Shown piece after piece: positions 10,318 to 18,321 of a stretch of 64,000 nt of DNA. The position numbers and the translations under genes were made by a program. Every line of letters begins with the position of its first letter. The first letter of the stretch is position 1. The stretch spans positions 380,001 to 444,000 of the forward strand of contig NZ_CP133781.1 in the NCBI RefSeq assembly GCF_034350045.1, read 5' to 3'. Below the pieces are notes generated by a model. It saw only the letters and a list, made by a program, of their open reading frames with translations. It made no database searches and had not been told where the DNA came from. Source of the stretch: Pseudomonas sp. CCI4.2 (GTDB lineage Bacteria > Pseudomonadota > Gammaproteobacteria > Pseudomonadales > Pseudomonadaceae).

Positions 10318-11862
10318 GTGAGCCAATCCCTGATAACCGCACTGCAAAACCCGGCTTTATTTCCACACCCGGTCGACAGTTTTCAGGTCATTGAGACACA
10401 TATTTCCTGGGTACTGCTAACCGGCCCTTATGCTTATAAATTCAAAAAACCGGTAAATTTCGGTTTCCTCGACTTCACTACGCTTTCAGCCCGGGAACAC
10501 TTTTGCGGCGAAGAGCTGCGTTTGAACCAGCGCCTGACCGAGGACCTTTATCTGGAAGTCTTGCCGATTACCGGCAGCGTCGACGTACCGCAGATAGGCG
10601 GTGATGGCGAAGTGATCGAATACGTCCTGAAAATGCGCCAGTTCCCACAAAGTCAGTTACTCAGCACCTTGCAGGCCAATGGCGAACTCACCACGTCGCA
10701 CATCGACGAAATGGCCAAGCAGATTGCTGAGTTCCACCTCGCCGCACCTCATGTGCCGTTGGCGCACGCGCAAGGCACGCCTGAATCCGTAATGGCGCCG
10801 GTGCAGCAAAACTTCGATCAAATTCGAGCACTGATCAGCGATAAAGCTGACTTGCAACAGCTGGAAGCATTGGAAGCCTGGGCGCAGTGCAGCTTCGAAC
10901 GGCTCAAAAGCCTGCTTTCCCAGCGTAAAGCCGAGGGATTTATTCGCGAATGCCATGGCGACATTCATCTGGGTAACGTCACGATGATCGACGGCAAGGT
11001 CGTCATTTTCGATTGCATCGAATTCAACGAACCCTTCCGGTTTACCGACGTCTACGCAGACATAGGTTTTCTCGCGATGGACCTCGAAGACCGTGGCCTG
11101 AAGTCTTTGTCACGACGTCTGATCAGCCAATACCTGGAACTGACCGGCGACTATCAGGGCCTTGAACTGCTGAACTTCTATAAGGCGTATCGGGCGCTGG
11201 TTCGCGCAAAAGTCGCGCTGTTCAGCCTGCCTGCAGACGCTGAGCCCGTGCAGCGAGCGACCACGCTGCGTCAATATCGCAACTATGCCAATCTGGCGGA
11301 AAGCTATAGCGCAATACCATCACGCTTTCTTGTCATCACCCACGGCGTCTCTGCCGTAGGAAAAAGCCACGTGGCGATGCGTCTGGTGGAAGCATTGGGG
11401 GCGATTCGCTTGCGTTCGGACATTGAACGCAAGCGCCTTTTCGCCAATAACAAAGAGACTGGCGACCTTTATGGCGCTGATGCCAGCACCGCCACCTACA
11501 CCCGATTGAATCAACTCGCCGATAGCATCCTGCGCGCGGGTTTTCCCGTGGTCATCGATGCAACCTATCTGAAGCGCGAGCAACGTGACGCCGCAGCCAA
11601 AGTTGCCGAAGCGTCTGGCGCGCCGTTCCTTATTCTCGATTGCAGCGCGCCGCAAGCCGTTATCGAAGGTTGGCTGGCGCAACGTCAGGCACAAAACAAC
11701 GATCCGTCCGACGCCACTCTGGAAGTAATCGAAGCTCAACAAGCTAATCGTGAGCCACTGGGTGCGGATGAAATTCTGCGCAGCACGCAGGTCGAAACCA
11801 ACAACAGCAGCGATTTAGACGGTCTGGTCGCCCACCTCCGCCAACGCTTGCCGGGCCTCTGA
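10318..11862 (+). CDS. Fusion of an aminoglycoside phosphotransferase-like kinase and a P-loop ATPase
   Basis: The 514-residue protein has two enzymatic halves. Residues 1-320 resemble the APH/ChoK kinase fold: Brenner-type HGDIHLGN starting at His213 and the metal motif FDCIEFNEPF. Residues 335-514 are an AAA_33/zeta-toxin-like P-loop kinase with Walker A GVSAVGKS at 343-350 and a second motif RLRSDIERKRLF. The substrate is unknown; real aminoglycoside resistance is not implied. GTG start at 10318 with GAAGGA upstream. It is divergent from mrcB with 117 bases between them. The family is conserved in pseudomonads. Confidence 0.88.
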   Translation: MSQSLITALQNPALFPHPVDSFQVIETHISWVLLTGPYAYKFKKPVNFGFLDFTTLSAREHFCGEELRLNQRLTEDLYLEVLPITGSVDVPQIGGDGEVIEYVLKMRQFPQSQLLSTLQANGELTTSHIDEMAKQIAEFHLAAPHVPLAHAQGTPESVMAPVQQNFDQIRALISDKADLQQLEALEAWAQCSFERLKSLLSQRKAEGFIRECHGDIHLGNVTMIDGKVVIFDCIEFNEPFRFTDVYADIGFLAMDLEDRGLKSLSRRLISQYLELTGDYQGLELLNFYKAYRALVRAKVALFSLPADAEPVQRATTLRQYRNYANLAESYSAIPSRFLVITHGVSAVGKSHVAMRLVEALGAIRLRSDIERKRLFANNKETGDLYGADASTATYTRLNQLADSILRAGFPVVIDATYLKREQRDAAAKVAEASGAPFLILDCSAPQAVIEGWLAQRQAQNNDPSDATLEVIEAQQANREPLGADEILRSTQVETNNSSDLDGLVAHLRQRLPGL

Positions 11863-11868
11863 GCGTCT

Positions 11869-11907
11869 TTTTGAGCCGTACAGCAGTTATCGCTTCACGG
11901 CTCAAAA
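11869..11907 (+). terminator. Hairpin after the APH/AAA gene, probable terminator
   Basis: TTTTGAGCCGT and ACGGCTCAAAA form an 11-bp perfect stem with a 17-base loop seven bases past the stop codon. There is no T-tract after the second arm, so termination strength is uncertain. Confidence 0.5.
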
Positions 11908-11952
11908 GTAGTGGCACTATACTGGCGTCATAAATAAAACAGGAGAAATTTC

Positions 11953-12297
11953 ATGAGCCATCCCAAGCAGCTCGACTCCCACCTCTATGTGCTGCTGCAC
12001 CACGAAAAAATTGAAGATTTCAATCTTCAGAAACCCAGGACGGGCCCCATAGATTTGGCTGGCGGAGATTTTCGCGGGCTGGACTTAAGGCAACTGGATG
12101 CTGTGGGCATTGACTTCACCGATGCGTACTTTCGTGCCGCTGATTTGCGAGGACTTGATTTGCGTCATACCTCAATGGAAGGTGCGAGCCTAGGCCATGC
12201 GCAAATCTCTGGGGCCTTTTTCCCGGCAGAACTGTCGGCAGACGAAATTCTGATGTCGGTGAATTTCGGTACGCGCCTGCGCTACCGAACCAAGTAA
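11953..12297 (+). CDS. Pentapeptide-repeat protein
   Basis: Cytosolic protein of 114 residues. The middle (about residues 35-85) shows pentapeptide repeats of A(D/N)Lxx type: DFRGLDLRQLDAVGIDFTDAYFRAADLRGLDL. Such repeats form a right-handed beta helix. No catalytic motif is seen and the cellular role is unknown; too few repeats are present for a Qnr-like DNA mimic. ATG preceded by CAGGAGAAA, an excellent ribosome-binding site, so it is well translated. Confidence 0.85.
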   Translation: MSHPKQLDSHLYVLLHHEKIEDFNLQKPRTGPIDLAGGDFRGLDLRQLDAVGIDFTDAYFRAADLRGLDLRHTSMEGASLGHAQISGAFFPAELSADEILMSVNFGTRLRYRTK

Positions 12298-12326
12298 TCG
12301 ATACTTCTGCCTGAGGTACCGTTTTT

Positions 12327-12350
12327 CCCCGCACGTTCTTCCGTGCGGGG
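12327..12350. repeat. GC-rich perfect hairpin
   Basis: CCCCGCACG and CGTGCGGGG give a 9-bp stem with a 6-base loop. A T5 run precedes rather than follows the stem on the plus strand, so it is not a standard terminator in either direction. It may be an mRNA 3'-end stabiliser for the pentapeptide gene. Confidence 0.5.
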
Positions 12351-12433
12351 GAGGGTCGCAGCACGCCGACCGAAATCCCAGCGAGATTGAACTCGCCGCA
12401 GCAACCTTCCCAACTCCTCATTGTCAGCTGATC

Positions 12434-12454
12434 AGCGCCTTACGCGCTTTTTTT
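12434..12454 (+). terminator. Short intrinsic terminator upstream of the TfoX-domain gene
   Basis: A 5-bp stem AGCGC/GCGCT is followed by seven T residues. It likely ends transcription coming from the pentapeptide-repeat gene. Confidence 0.5.
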
Positions 12455-12530
12455 ACTCCCCGCTACACTTCTTTAAGGTTTGCTAACACAGCAAACGCAG
12501 TGCAGTGCTCAGCCATCGCAAGGAGGCAGG

Positions 12531-12830
12531 ATGAACGATGAACTGCAACACCTGAAAAATCTCGGTAAAACATCGTCACAGTGGTTGCACGCAGTGGGTA
12601 TCCACAGCGCCTCCGATTTACGTCGGCTGGGTGCGGTGGACGCTTACAGGGCGGTGCGTACGCGAGGTTTCCGTGCATCAAAAGTTCTACTCTATGCCAT
12701 CGAGGGGGCACTTTTAGACATCCATTGGAGCGACATACCCGCCGAGCGCAAGGACGCGTTGAACGAACAACTCGACGCGATTTCGCTGCGCCCAAATGCC
12801 TTGAATTCAAACGCCAGGTCAGCCCAATGA
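12531..12830 (+). CDS. TfoX C-terminal domain protein
   Basis: The 99-residue protein consists of only the TfoX_C helix-hairpin-helix-like domain (LKNLGKTSSQWLHAVGIHSASDLRRLGAVDAYRAVRTRGF, residues 6-45). Full TfoX regulates competence in other gammaproteobacteria, but the N-terminal domain is absent, so a competence role should not be assumed. ATG at 12531 has AAGGAGGC 7 bases upstream, a near-perfect ribosome-binding site; the frame extends further upstream but without one. It lies just before prrF on the same strand, with prrF having its own promoter. Confidence 0.85.
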   Translation: MNDELQHLKNLGKTSSQWLHAVGIHSASDLRRLGAVDAYRAVRTRGFRASKVLLYAIEGALLDIHWSDIPAERKDALNEQLDAISLRPNALNSNARSAQ

Positions 12831-12850
12831 AAATAGCGTGAATGACGGTG

Positions 12851-12878
12851 TTGACATACAAATGAGAATTGCTATGAT
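12851..12878 (+). promoter_or_regulatory. prrF promoter with overlapping Fur-box-like sequence
   Basis: TTGACA (12851-12856) and TATGAT (12873-12878) are near-consensus -35 and -10 boxes with a 16-base spacer. The spacer contains AATGAGAAT; aligned with the 19-bp Fur consensus, positions 12858-12876 match at about 12 bases by eye. Iron-bound Fur would block RNA polymerase here. Confidence 0.8.
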
Positions 12879-12884
12879 TCGCAC

Positions 12885-13000
12885 AACTGGTCGCGAGACT
12901 GGTCGATGATTTGGCAGACCATTGGTTCGGAATCTCAGATTATCTCCTCATCAGGCTAATCACGGTTATTTGACCCGGCAGTTTTGCCGGGTCTTTTTTT
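12885..13000 (+). ncRNA. prrF: PrrF, Fur-repressed small regulatory RNA
   Basis: Iron-sparing sRNA, functional analogue of RyhB: made when iron is scarce, it represses mRNAs for iron-rich proteins with Hfq. The start AACTGGTCGCGAGA, the core CTCAGATTATCTCCTCATCAG (split by me from 12933 on) and the 3' stem agree with PrrF1/PrrF2 as I remember them. Length is about 116 bases from the predicted start to the end of the T-tract. The terminator is a 9-bp stem (12972-12980 with 12985-12993) plus seven T residues. Only one copy is in this window, whereas P. aeruginosa has two in tandem. Confidence 0.92.
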
Positions 13001-13027
13001 GCCTGCCGATAAGTGCTCATCTGCTTA

Positions 13028-13789
13028 TCAACGCCCCGGCGCCAATACGCCCAAGCGAGTGAGCACATCATCCAGCAAGCTTGCGGCGCCCAACCTCACG
13101 CGGTCGACACCCACCCAATGTGGGCCGAAACGGGCCTTTGCTAAGTCGAGATAGACCCTCGCTTCATCAAACGTTCGGATACCGCCAGCCGCTTTGAATC
13201 CGCCCTGCCCGCCCGCTTCAGCGATCACCTCCAGAATAATCCGCGCGGCTTGCGGCGTGGCATTGACGATGACTTTGCCCGTGCTGGTTTCGATGAAGTC
13301 CGCACCCACCGCAAACATGTCCACGCACACTTTGCGAATGATTTGGGGGTCTCTCAACTCTCCGGCTTCCAAAATAACTTTGAGTGTCGCCCGATCCCCG
13401 CACATTGCTTTACAGGCTGCCACCAAATCCGTCGCCCCCTGATTATTGCCAGTAAGGTGCATGCGATAAGGGTATACCAGACTGATTTCATCAGCGCCCG
13501 ATGCCAACGCTGCACGGGTTTCGGACACGGCTGACAGAAGATTCGACCCACCATAAGGGTAATTGGCGACCGTAGAGATGCGCACAGTATCAGCACGCAA
13601 ATCGTCCAGGGCGCGGCGCGCCAAGTGAACAAAGTGTGGAAAGACACACACCGCAGCGACCGCGCCCACAGGCGTGATAGCCCGTCGGCAAAGAGCGAGG
13701 ACGCGCGCTTCGTTGTCATCTGCGTTGAGCAAAGTTAAATCCAGCAACCCAATCATTTGAAGCGCTAACTGCTCCTCTTGCGATGTCAT
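13028..13789 (-). CDS. deoC: Deoxyribose-phosphate aldolase
   Basis: Cleaves 2-deoxyribose-5-phosphate to acetaldehyde and glyceraldehyde-3-phosphate, the last step of deoxynucleoside catabolism. The Schiff-base Lys is in TSTGKVIVNATP and the proton-relay Lys in GFKAAGG; EISLVYPYR carries the surrounding conserved strand. About 253 residues, like the E. coli enzyme. I favour the ATG at 13789 (MTSQEEQ), with AGGA 8 bases upstream; an in-frame ATG at 13798 has that AGGA too close. No deoA, deoB, deoD or sugar kinase is adjacent, so its substrate supply is unclear. Confidence 0.92.
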   Translation of the reverse strand: MTSQEEQLALQMIGLLDLTLLNADDNEARVLALCRRAITPVGAVAAVCVFPHFVHLARRALDDLRADTVRISTVANYPYGGSNLLSAVSETRAALASGADEISLVYPYRMHLTGNNQGATDLVAACKAMCGDRATLKVILEAGELRDPQIIRKVCVDMFAVGADFIETSTGKVIVNATPQAARIILEVIAEAGGQGGFKAAGGIRTFDEARVYLDLAKARFGPHWVGVDRVRLGAASLLDDVLTRLGVLAPGR

Positions 13790-13920
13790 TTCTCTCATCC
13801 TGTTCAGCCGCTCAGTGGCAACCGAGACAATAAACGAGACGCAAGCAACAAACGTGTCCGACCTTAGAACAGAGAAAGGGACTACACAAATACAGGAAGT
13901 ATCCTAAATGGCAAGCAACA

Positions 13921-14829
13921 CTATTTAGACTGATTACGCCATTGCGCGCAGTAATCCTTCCGTGACGATGCGGCGGTGTACCACACGTAATCGGCAGAAG
14001 CGGACGTCACATAAGCGCCCACTTCCGCCAACAGCAGCACGACAGTACCGTCTGCCGCGCCCAGATCAAGAAGATGGATTGGTACGCCGACGTCCTTGCG
14101 CACGTGGTACGCCCCCGCAAACAACAGCGCCGGAACGGGAGCGGCGAGCAGCCGCTGAGCCATTCGTCGATCACGTTGTTGCTGGACGGCAAGCATCGCA
14201 GGCATGTGCTCTTCTGGAAGTTGACCACAATGGGAATCACGAATTTGCGCCAGCAACTGCTCACGCACAACCAACGCCGTAGAGTGAACTCCCGTCAACA
14301 GGGGCTGTTGCGTATAGATTGCAGTGATTTCATCAGGGTCCAGATTTGCAGACAACAGAGGATAAGACTGCCCAAGCGCATAACGAACAATGGGGCCGTA
14401 TAAAGCCCAGTCCCAACCCTCTTGCCATGCCAGCTCGGTAGGAAGATCAGCGGGGACTACCGACTTATACGCCGCCTTGGCCTCATCGACCCTTGATTGC
14501 TGATTCGGGTCGAGCATCTCCAGAAGCAGGCTGCCCTGAGAACGTCGATCGGCCAGCACCTGCAACACCCATAACTCCAACGCGTGATGGTCTGGATTAT
14601 CATGCTGCTCGCCGACCAACACTCTGGGGGCCTGCGCCAGACGATCAGCCAATTGCTGCGCCGTCAGTTTTTGACCAGTGTTTAAATCACGAATCATGCC
14701 TGCATTCACACGCTCATACCCAAGACGGCTTTGCCAAGCCGGTATATTTCCTGACTGAGAAGCCGCCTGATCAGTGCCCGGCGCCCCTAGCCCTCCTGCC
14801 AGCAGTATTATCAACAGCAAACGAAGCAT
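13921..14829 (-). CDS. ChaN/PhuW-like putative heme-associated exported protein
   Basis: The 302-residue protein belongs to the ChaN family (Haem_bd_uptake, once DUF399; related to the Tiki/TraB fold). Motifs: LVGEQHDNPDHHALELWVL (residues 70-90, Glu/His pair), LLLEMLDPNQQ and LLFAGAYHVRKDVGVP near the C-terminus. There is a hydrophobic leader (LRLLLIILLAGGLGAPG) but no lipobox Cys, so it is not a classical lipoprotein as many relatives are. In P. aeruginosa the prrF locus is followed by phuW of heme uptake; this gene is a candidate counterpart, with the remaining phu genes absent nearby. ATG at 14829 follows AGAGG. Confidence 0.8.
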   Translation of the reverse strand: MLRLLLIILLAGGLGAPGTDQAASQSGNIPAWQSRLGYERVNAGMIRDLNTGQKLTAQQLADRLAQAPRVLVGEQHDNPDHHALELWVLQVLADRRSQGSLLLEMLDPNQQSRVDEAKAAYKSVVPADLPTELAWQEGWDWALYGPIVRYALGQSYPLLSANLDPDEITAIYTQQPLLTGVHSTALVVREQLLAQIRDSHCGQLPEEHMPAMLAVQQQRDRRMAQRLLAAPVPALLFAGAYHVRKDVGVPIHLLDLGAADGTVVLLLAEVGAYVTSASADYVWYTAASSRKDYCAQWRNQSK

Positions 14830-15081
14830 CAAATCTGCCTCTGGTGAATGCCTGTCATCGCCAAAGCCCTACACTACCAAAAAACCTGCACAGTTCAAGA
14901 GCGGCAGACGGCCACATTAACGCGCTGTAAGACCCAAGTCATGCCGCTATAGCGCCCTTGGTCGGCAACTTAGTGAATTTATGTGTCAAAGTGCCATTAT
15001 CGCATTGAATTCCCGGACGAGCAGCGTCGAACTGCCGGACCTGCGACACTGGCCCTCCACTGAAAGACAATGGAGCCCAGC

Positions 15082-15411
15082 ATGAAATTCCTCTGCGACG
15101 CAGAGTATCTAGCCGAAGCCCAAAGCCGAGGTTTCGACATCGACGGGCTCAAGCTGGTGGCAATCCGAAGGGAAGGCCAAGTATTTGTTTACCGCAACCG
15201 CTGCCCGCATCGGGGGGTGCCGCTTGAATGGGAGGCTGATCAATTTCTCGACTTGAGTGGCAGCCTGATCCAGTGCGCCACCCACGGCGCACTGTTTCTC
15301 ATTGAGAGCGGGGAATGCGTGGCGGGGCCTTGTGCCGGTCAGTCACTGAGCGCAATGACTTGCCGTGAGGACTTAAGCGGAATCTGGGTCAGCCTGCCTT
15401 CTGACAACTAG
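15082..15411 (+). CDS. Rieske [2Fe-2S] domain protein
   Basis: Stand-alone Rieske ferredoxin-like protein of 109 residues. Cluster ligands are Cys41-x-His43 (CPHRG) and Cys65-x2-His68 (CATHGALF), so the iron-sulfur site is complete. Such small proteins donate electrons to oxygenases or act in redox chains; the partner is unknown. I use the ATG at 15082 (MKFLCDAEY), preceded by GGAG six bases upstream; the ATG at 15070 overlaps that ribosome-binding site. Its last 23 bases overlap the 3' end of sfsA on the other strand. Confidence 0.9.
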   Translation: MKFLCDAEYLAEAQSRGFDIDGLKLVAIRREGQVFVYRNRCPHRGVPLEWEADQFLDLSGSLIQCATHGALFLIESGECVAGPCAGQSLSAMTCREDLSGIWVSLPSDN

Positions 15412-16129
15412 GCTTGGCGCCCGCCAAATGCACATCAAGGCGACGGTCTATGCGAATTTCTTCGGGGGTCAATTGCACGCCGTAGGCCAACACCTCTACG
15501 CCAGCGGCCACCGCCTCACGCAGGGCCGCCGCGTAAATGGGGTCAATCTCTTCTGCTGGGCGTACCGCATCGATGCCAGTAAGGTTGACGCAATACACCA
15601 ACACCGCACGCACCCCATTGCGCGCCAGGCTCGCCAACTCACGAAGATGACGGGCGCCCCGCTGGGTCACCGAGTCAGGAAACGCCGCGATCTTCGAGTC
15701 GTTAAAACCCAAGGTGACACTTTTGACTTCTACGAATGCTGGCCCGCTCGGGTAGTCCAGGCGAAAATCCACCCGACTGTTTTCTTGCCCGTACGGCACT
15801 TCGCGCTTGAGCACCGTAAAGCCATTTAGCTCGGTAATCACACCCGCACGCAGGGCTTCTTCCACCAGGTTATTCGCCCGCCCCGTGTTAACACAGGCCA
15901 AACGTCCCTGTGGTGTTTCGGCAATTTCCCAGGTTCCAGGCAGCTTGCGTTTCGGATCGCTGGAACGACTGAACCAAACCCGCCCACCGGGCGCCATGCA
16001 ATTGAACATCGAACCGGTATTGGGACAGTGAATGGTCAGTTTTTCACCGCTGGCGGTTTCAATGTCAGCGAGAAAGCGTTTATAGCGAACCAGCAGGCGA
16101 CCGTGTTCGAGTTCGGGAGAAAACCGCAT
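15389..16129 (-). CDS. sfsA: SfsA family DNA/RNA nuclease-like protein
   Basis: SfsA homologue, historically called sugar fermentation stimulation protein; the family carries an OB-fold and a PD-(D/E)XK nuclease-like domain. Seen here: the N-terminal [37 protein letters not shown] and VEVKSVTL (the D...ExK signature, about residues 120-145). The 246-residue length is slightly above the usual 235 because of a short C-terminal tail. The ATG overlaps the stop of the upstream aminotransferase by one base, so the two are co-translated. Physiological role unresolved. Confidence 0.93.
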   Translation of the reverse strand: MRFSPELEHGRLLVRYKRFLADIETASGEKLTIHCPNTGSMFNCMAPGGRVWFSRSSDPKRKLPGTWEIAETPQGRLACVNTGRANNLVEEALRAGVITELNGFTVLKREVPYGQENSRVDFRLDYPSGPAFVEVKSVTLGFNDSKIAAFPDSVTQRGARHLRELASLARNGVRAVLVYCVNLTGIDAVRPAEEIDPIYAAALREAVAAGVEVLAYGVQLTPEEIRIDRRLDVHLAGAKPSCQKAG

Positions 16130-17301
16130 CAGCCTTGCCAGCTCCGCAAACCCTGGGCAATTCGCTCAACCGCTTCTTGTAACCGAGGCAGACTTTGAGT
16201 GTAAGCAAATCGAACATGATGGCCCGATTGATAGCGGCCAAAATCCAGGCCCGGAGTGATTGCGACGTGTTCGACTTCAAGAAAATGCTGACAGAACGCA
16301 AAGGCGTCGCCACCAAACGCGCTGATGTCTGCGTAGAGATAGAACGCCCCTTCCGGCTCGACAGCGATGCCAAAGCCCAATTCGCGTAACGCGGGCAACA
16401 GAAAATCACGTCGACGCCCGAACTCAGCGCGCCGTTCTTCGAGAATCTCCAGGGTTTGTGGTTCAAAACACGCAAGCGCGGCGTATTGGGCCATGCTCGG
16501 GGCACTGATGTAGAGGTTTTGCGCAAGTTTCTCCAAATCTGCCACCGCATCTTCCGGCGCGACCAGCCAACCCAACCGCCAGCCGGTCATACCAAAGTAT
16601 TTGGAGAAACTGTTGAGAACGAAGGCATCGTTATCAACTTCAAGCACGCTGGCCGCGTCACAGCCATACGTGAGGCCGTGATAGATCTCATCCACCACCA
16701 AATGACCATTTCGGACTTTCAACGCCGCAGACAATGCGGCCAACTCATCGCGACTGAGCATCGTGCCGGTGGGATTGGCGGGCGAAGCGACCAATGCACC
16801 GACGGTGTTTTTATCCCAATGGCGGGCCACCAAATCAGGGGTTAATTGATAGCGCACGTCCGGACCCACCGGGACCAGTTGCGCAGCGCCTTCGATCAGT
16901 CGCAAAAAGTGACGATTGCAGGGGTAACCTGGATCGGCCAATAACCAGTGTTTGCCAGGATCTACTAACAGGCTGGTGGCCAGCAGTAACGCCCCGGAGC
17001 CACCCGGCGTAACCAGGATCCGGTTGGGATCCACCGTTACGTTGTAGCGCTGAGCGTAAAACCCGGCGATGGCTTCGCGTAGTTCAGGCAACCCACGGGC
17101 GGCGGTGTACCGGGTCTTGCCTGCTGCCAACGCGGCCTGGCCTGCGGCGATGATCGGTTCGGCTGTCGTGAAATCGGGCTCGCCGATTTCAAGGTGGATG
17201 ACATCGTGCCCTGCCGCCTGCAACTCGTTCGCCCGCGCCAACAGGGCCATGACATGAAAGGGTTCGATAGCGCGACTACGCGCACTGTAGGGGTAAGCCA
17301 T
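16129..17301 (-). CDS. PLP-dependent class I/II aminotransferase
   Basis: Fold-type I aminotransferase of 390 residues. The PLP Lys is Lys234 in [16 protein letters not shown]; Asp204 (VVDEIYHGL) pairs with the pyridine nitrogen; Asn176 is in SPANPTGT; the terminal Arg for the substrate carboxylate is near [10 protein letters not shown]. It resembles aspartate/alanine/aromatic aminotransferases of the AspC subgroup, but the exact substrate cannot be read from the sequence. Directly upstream of sfsA, overlapping by one base. ATG at 17301 preceded by AAGG. Confidence 0.9.
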   Translation of the reverse strand: MAYPYSARSRAIEPFHVMALLARANELQAAGHDVIHLEIGEPDFTTAEPIIAAGQAALAAGKTRYTAARGLPELREAIAGFYAQRYNVTVDPNRILVTPGGSGALLLATSLLVDPGKHWLLADPGYPCNRHFLRLIEGAAQLVPVGPDVRYQLTPDLVARHWDKNTVGALVASPANPTGTMLSRDELAALSAALKVRNGHLVVDEIYHGLTYGCDAASVLEVDNDAFVLNSFSKYFGMTGWRLGWLVAPEDAVADLEKLAQNLYISAPSMAQYAALACFEPQTLEILEERRAEFGRRRDFLLPALRELGFGIAVEPEGAFYLYADISAFGGDAFAFCQHFLEVEHVAITPGLDFGRYQSGHHVRFAYTQSLPRLQEAVERIAQGLRSWQG

Positions 17302-17650
17302 GAGCCTTCCTTAAACGGAGAATCGGAATATCAATCGCCTGATTCTACCCAACCGGCCGCCTTACAGTCCGGTTTATGACGCTTACTTTTGGACAACCAA
17401 ACCTTGCGCTAAAAAAACCAAACGGGTACTTACCACCGGACTAAAATCAATTTTTGCGAACGATTTTTCGTACCCTACTCAAGTATCACAGCCTACAAAG
17501 GTAAAAAGGTGCTAGCAGGCTCGACAACCGGGAGTAGCGCGCTCCGATTTGATCTGGTAAGTTCGCCCGCTTGCAGCCGCAGGGCCGGCAGGTGTCGGTG
17601 TAGAAACAATCCTGCGCAATGGATAGAGAAAAGCGAGAGGCGGTCCATTC
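17302..17650. other. 349-base divergent intergenic region upstream of dksA
   Basis: No gene is supported. The region is A/T-richer than its surroundings between 17395 and 17480 and should contain the dksA promoter; I could not find a pair of boxes with proper spacing. dksA mRNA may have a leader of 100 bases or more, since the sequence next to the start has only a modest AGAGGCGG ribosome-binding site. Confidence 0.4.
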
Positions 17651-18094
17651 ATGCCCACCCAAGAAAAGCAGCAAAGCAGCCAGCCAGTTCGTGACTTCGA
17701 ACCTTACGCAATCAGTAAGGGCGAGGAATACATGAGCGAGCCTATGCGTTTCCACTTCATCGGCATCCTCAATAAGTGGAAGCTGCAGTTGATGCAAGAG
17801 GTCGATCGGACCATGGATCACATGAAGGACGAAGCGGCCAACTTTCCCGATCCAGCAGATCGTGCAAGCCAGGAAGAAGAGTTCAACCTGGAACTGCGCG
17901 CCCGCGACCGTGAGCGCAAGTTGATCAAGAAGATAGACAAAACGTTACAGCTGATCGAAGCAGAAGAATATGGCTGGTGCGAGTCTTGTGGCGTAGAGAT
18001 CGGCATTCGCCGACTTGAAGCCCGCCCTACCGCTGACCTTTGCATCGACTGCAAGACGTTGGCGGAAATCAAAGAAAAACAGGTCGGTAAATGA
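17651..18094 (+). CDS. dksA: RNA polymerase-binding transcription factor DksA
   Basis: Binds the RNA polymerase secondary channel and, with ppGpp, resets transcription in the stringent response. The 147-residue protein shows the coiled coil with tip motif DPADRASQEEEF (the DxxDxA acidic tip) and a four-Cys zinc finger (CESCG...CIDC), so it is the zinc-type DksA1 and not the Cys-poor DksA2. Start ATG at 17651 agrees with the N-terminal length of Pseudomonas DksA. A strong terminator follows, and gluQ lies downstream as is usual in gammaproteobacteria. Confidence 0.97.
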   Translation: MPTQEKQQSSQPVRDFEPYAISKGEEYMSEPMRFHFIGILNKWKLQLMQEVDRTMDHMKDEAANFPDPADRASQEEEFNLELRARDRERKLIKKIDKTLQLIEAEEYGWCESCGVEIGIRRLEARPTADLCIDCKTLAEIKEKQVGK

Positions 18095-18100
18095 CCTGTA

Positions 18101-18132
18101 ACAAGGGGCGCTTCGGCGCCCCTTGTTGTTTC
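18101..18132 (+). terminator. dksA terminator
   Basis: An 11-bp GC-rich stem (18101-18111 with 18116-18126) is capped by a TTCG tetraloop and followed by TGTTT. It begins seven bases past the dksA stop, so gluQ needs its own promoter or read-through. Confidence 0.85.
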
Positions 18133-18321
18133 TGGCGTTCTCACTCTCTTTAGGAGATGCCGCCCCGTCTTCGACGTGGACCTGTCGCGCAGCAAACACT
18201 GGCAAATTATAGGACTCGGCTGGGTGGTCCAAGAAAACTGGATCGCTACACGTTCGCGCCTACAGTAATGGAGCGCAAATACCCCATATATCAATGCTGA
18301 CTGTTCCATTACCATCGCACC

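Noticed and set aside
10318..11300. Reading the APH-like domain as an antibiotic-resistance gene
   Set aside because: The APH fold is shared by many metabolic kinases; the fused P-loop domain and conserved chromosomal place argue against resistance.
12531..12830. Calling the TfoX-domain gene a competence regulator
   Set aside because: Only the C-terminal domain is present; no competence genes are nearby.
14960..15020. Possible Fur box (CCATTATCGCATTG) upstream of the ChaN-like gene
   Set aside because: Only one half matches the Fur consensus, and it is distant from the gene start on the wrong side of no clear promoter.
17395..17480. -35/-10 promoter candidates for dksA
   Set aside because: TTGCGA and TACCCT are present but spaced 11 bases apart; no acceptable pair found.
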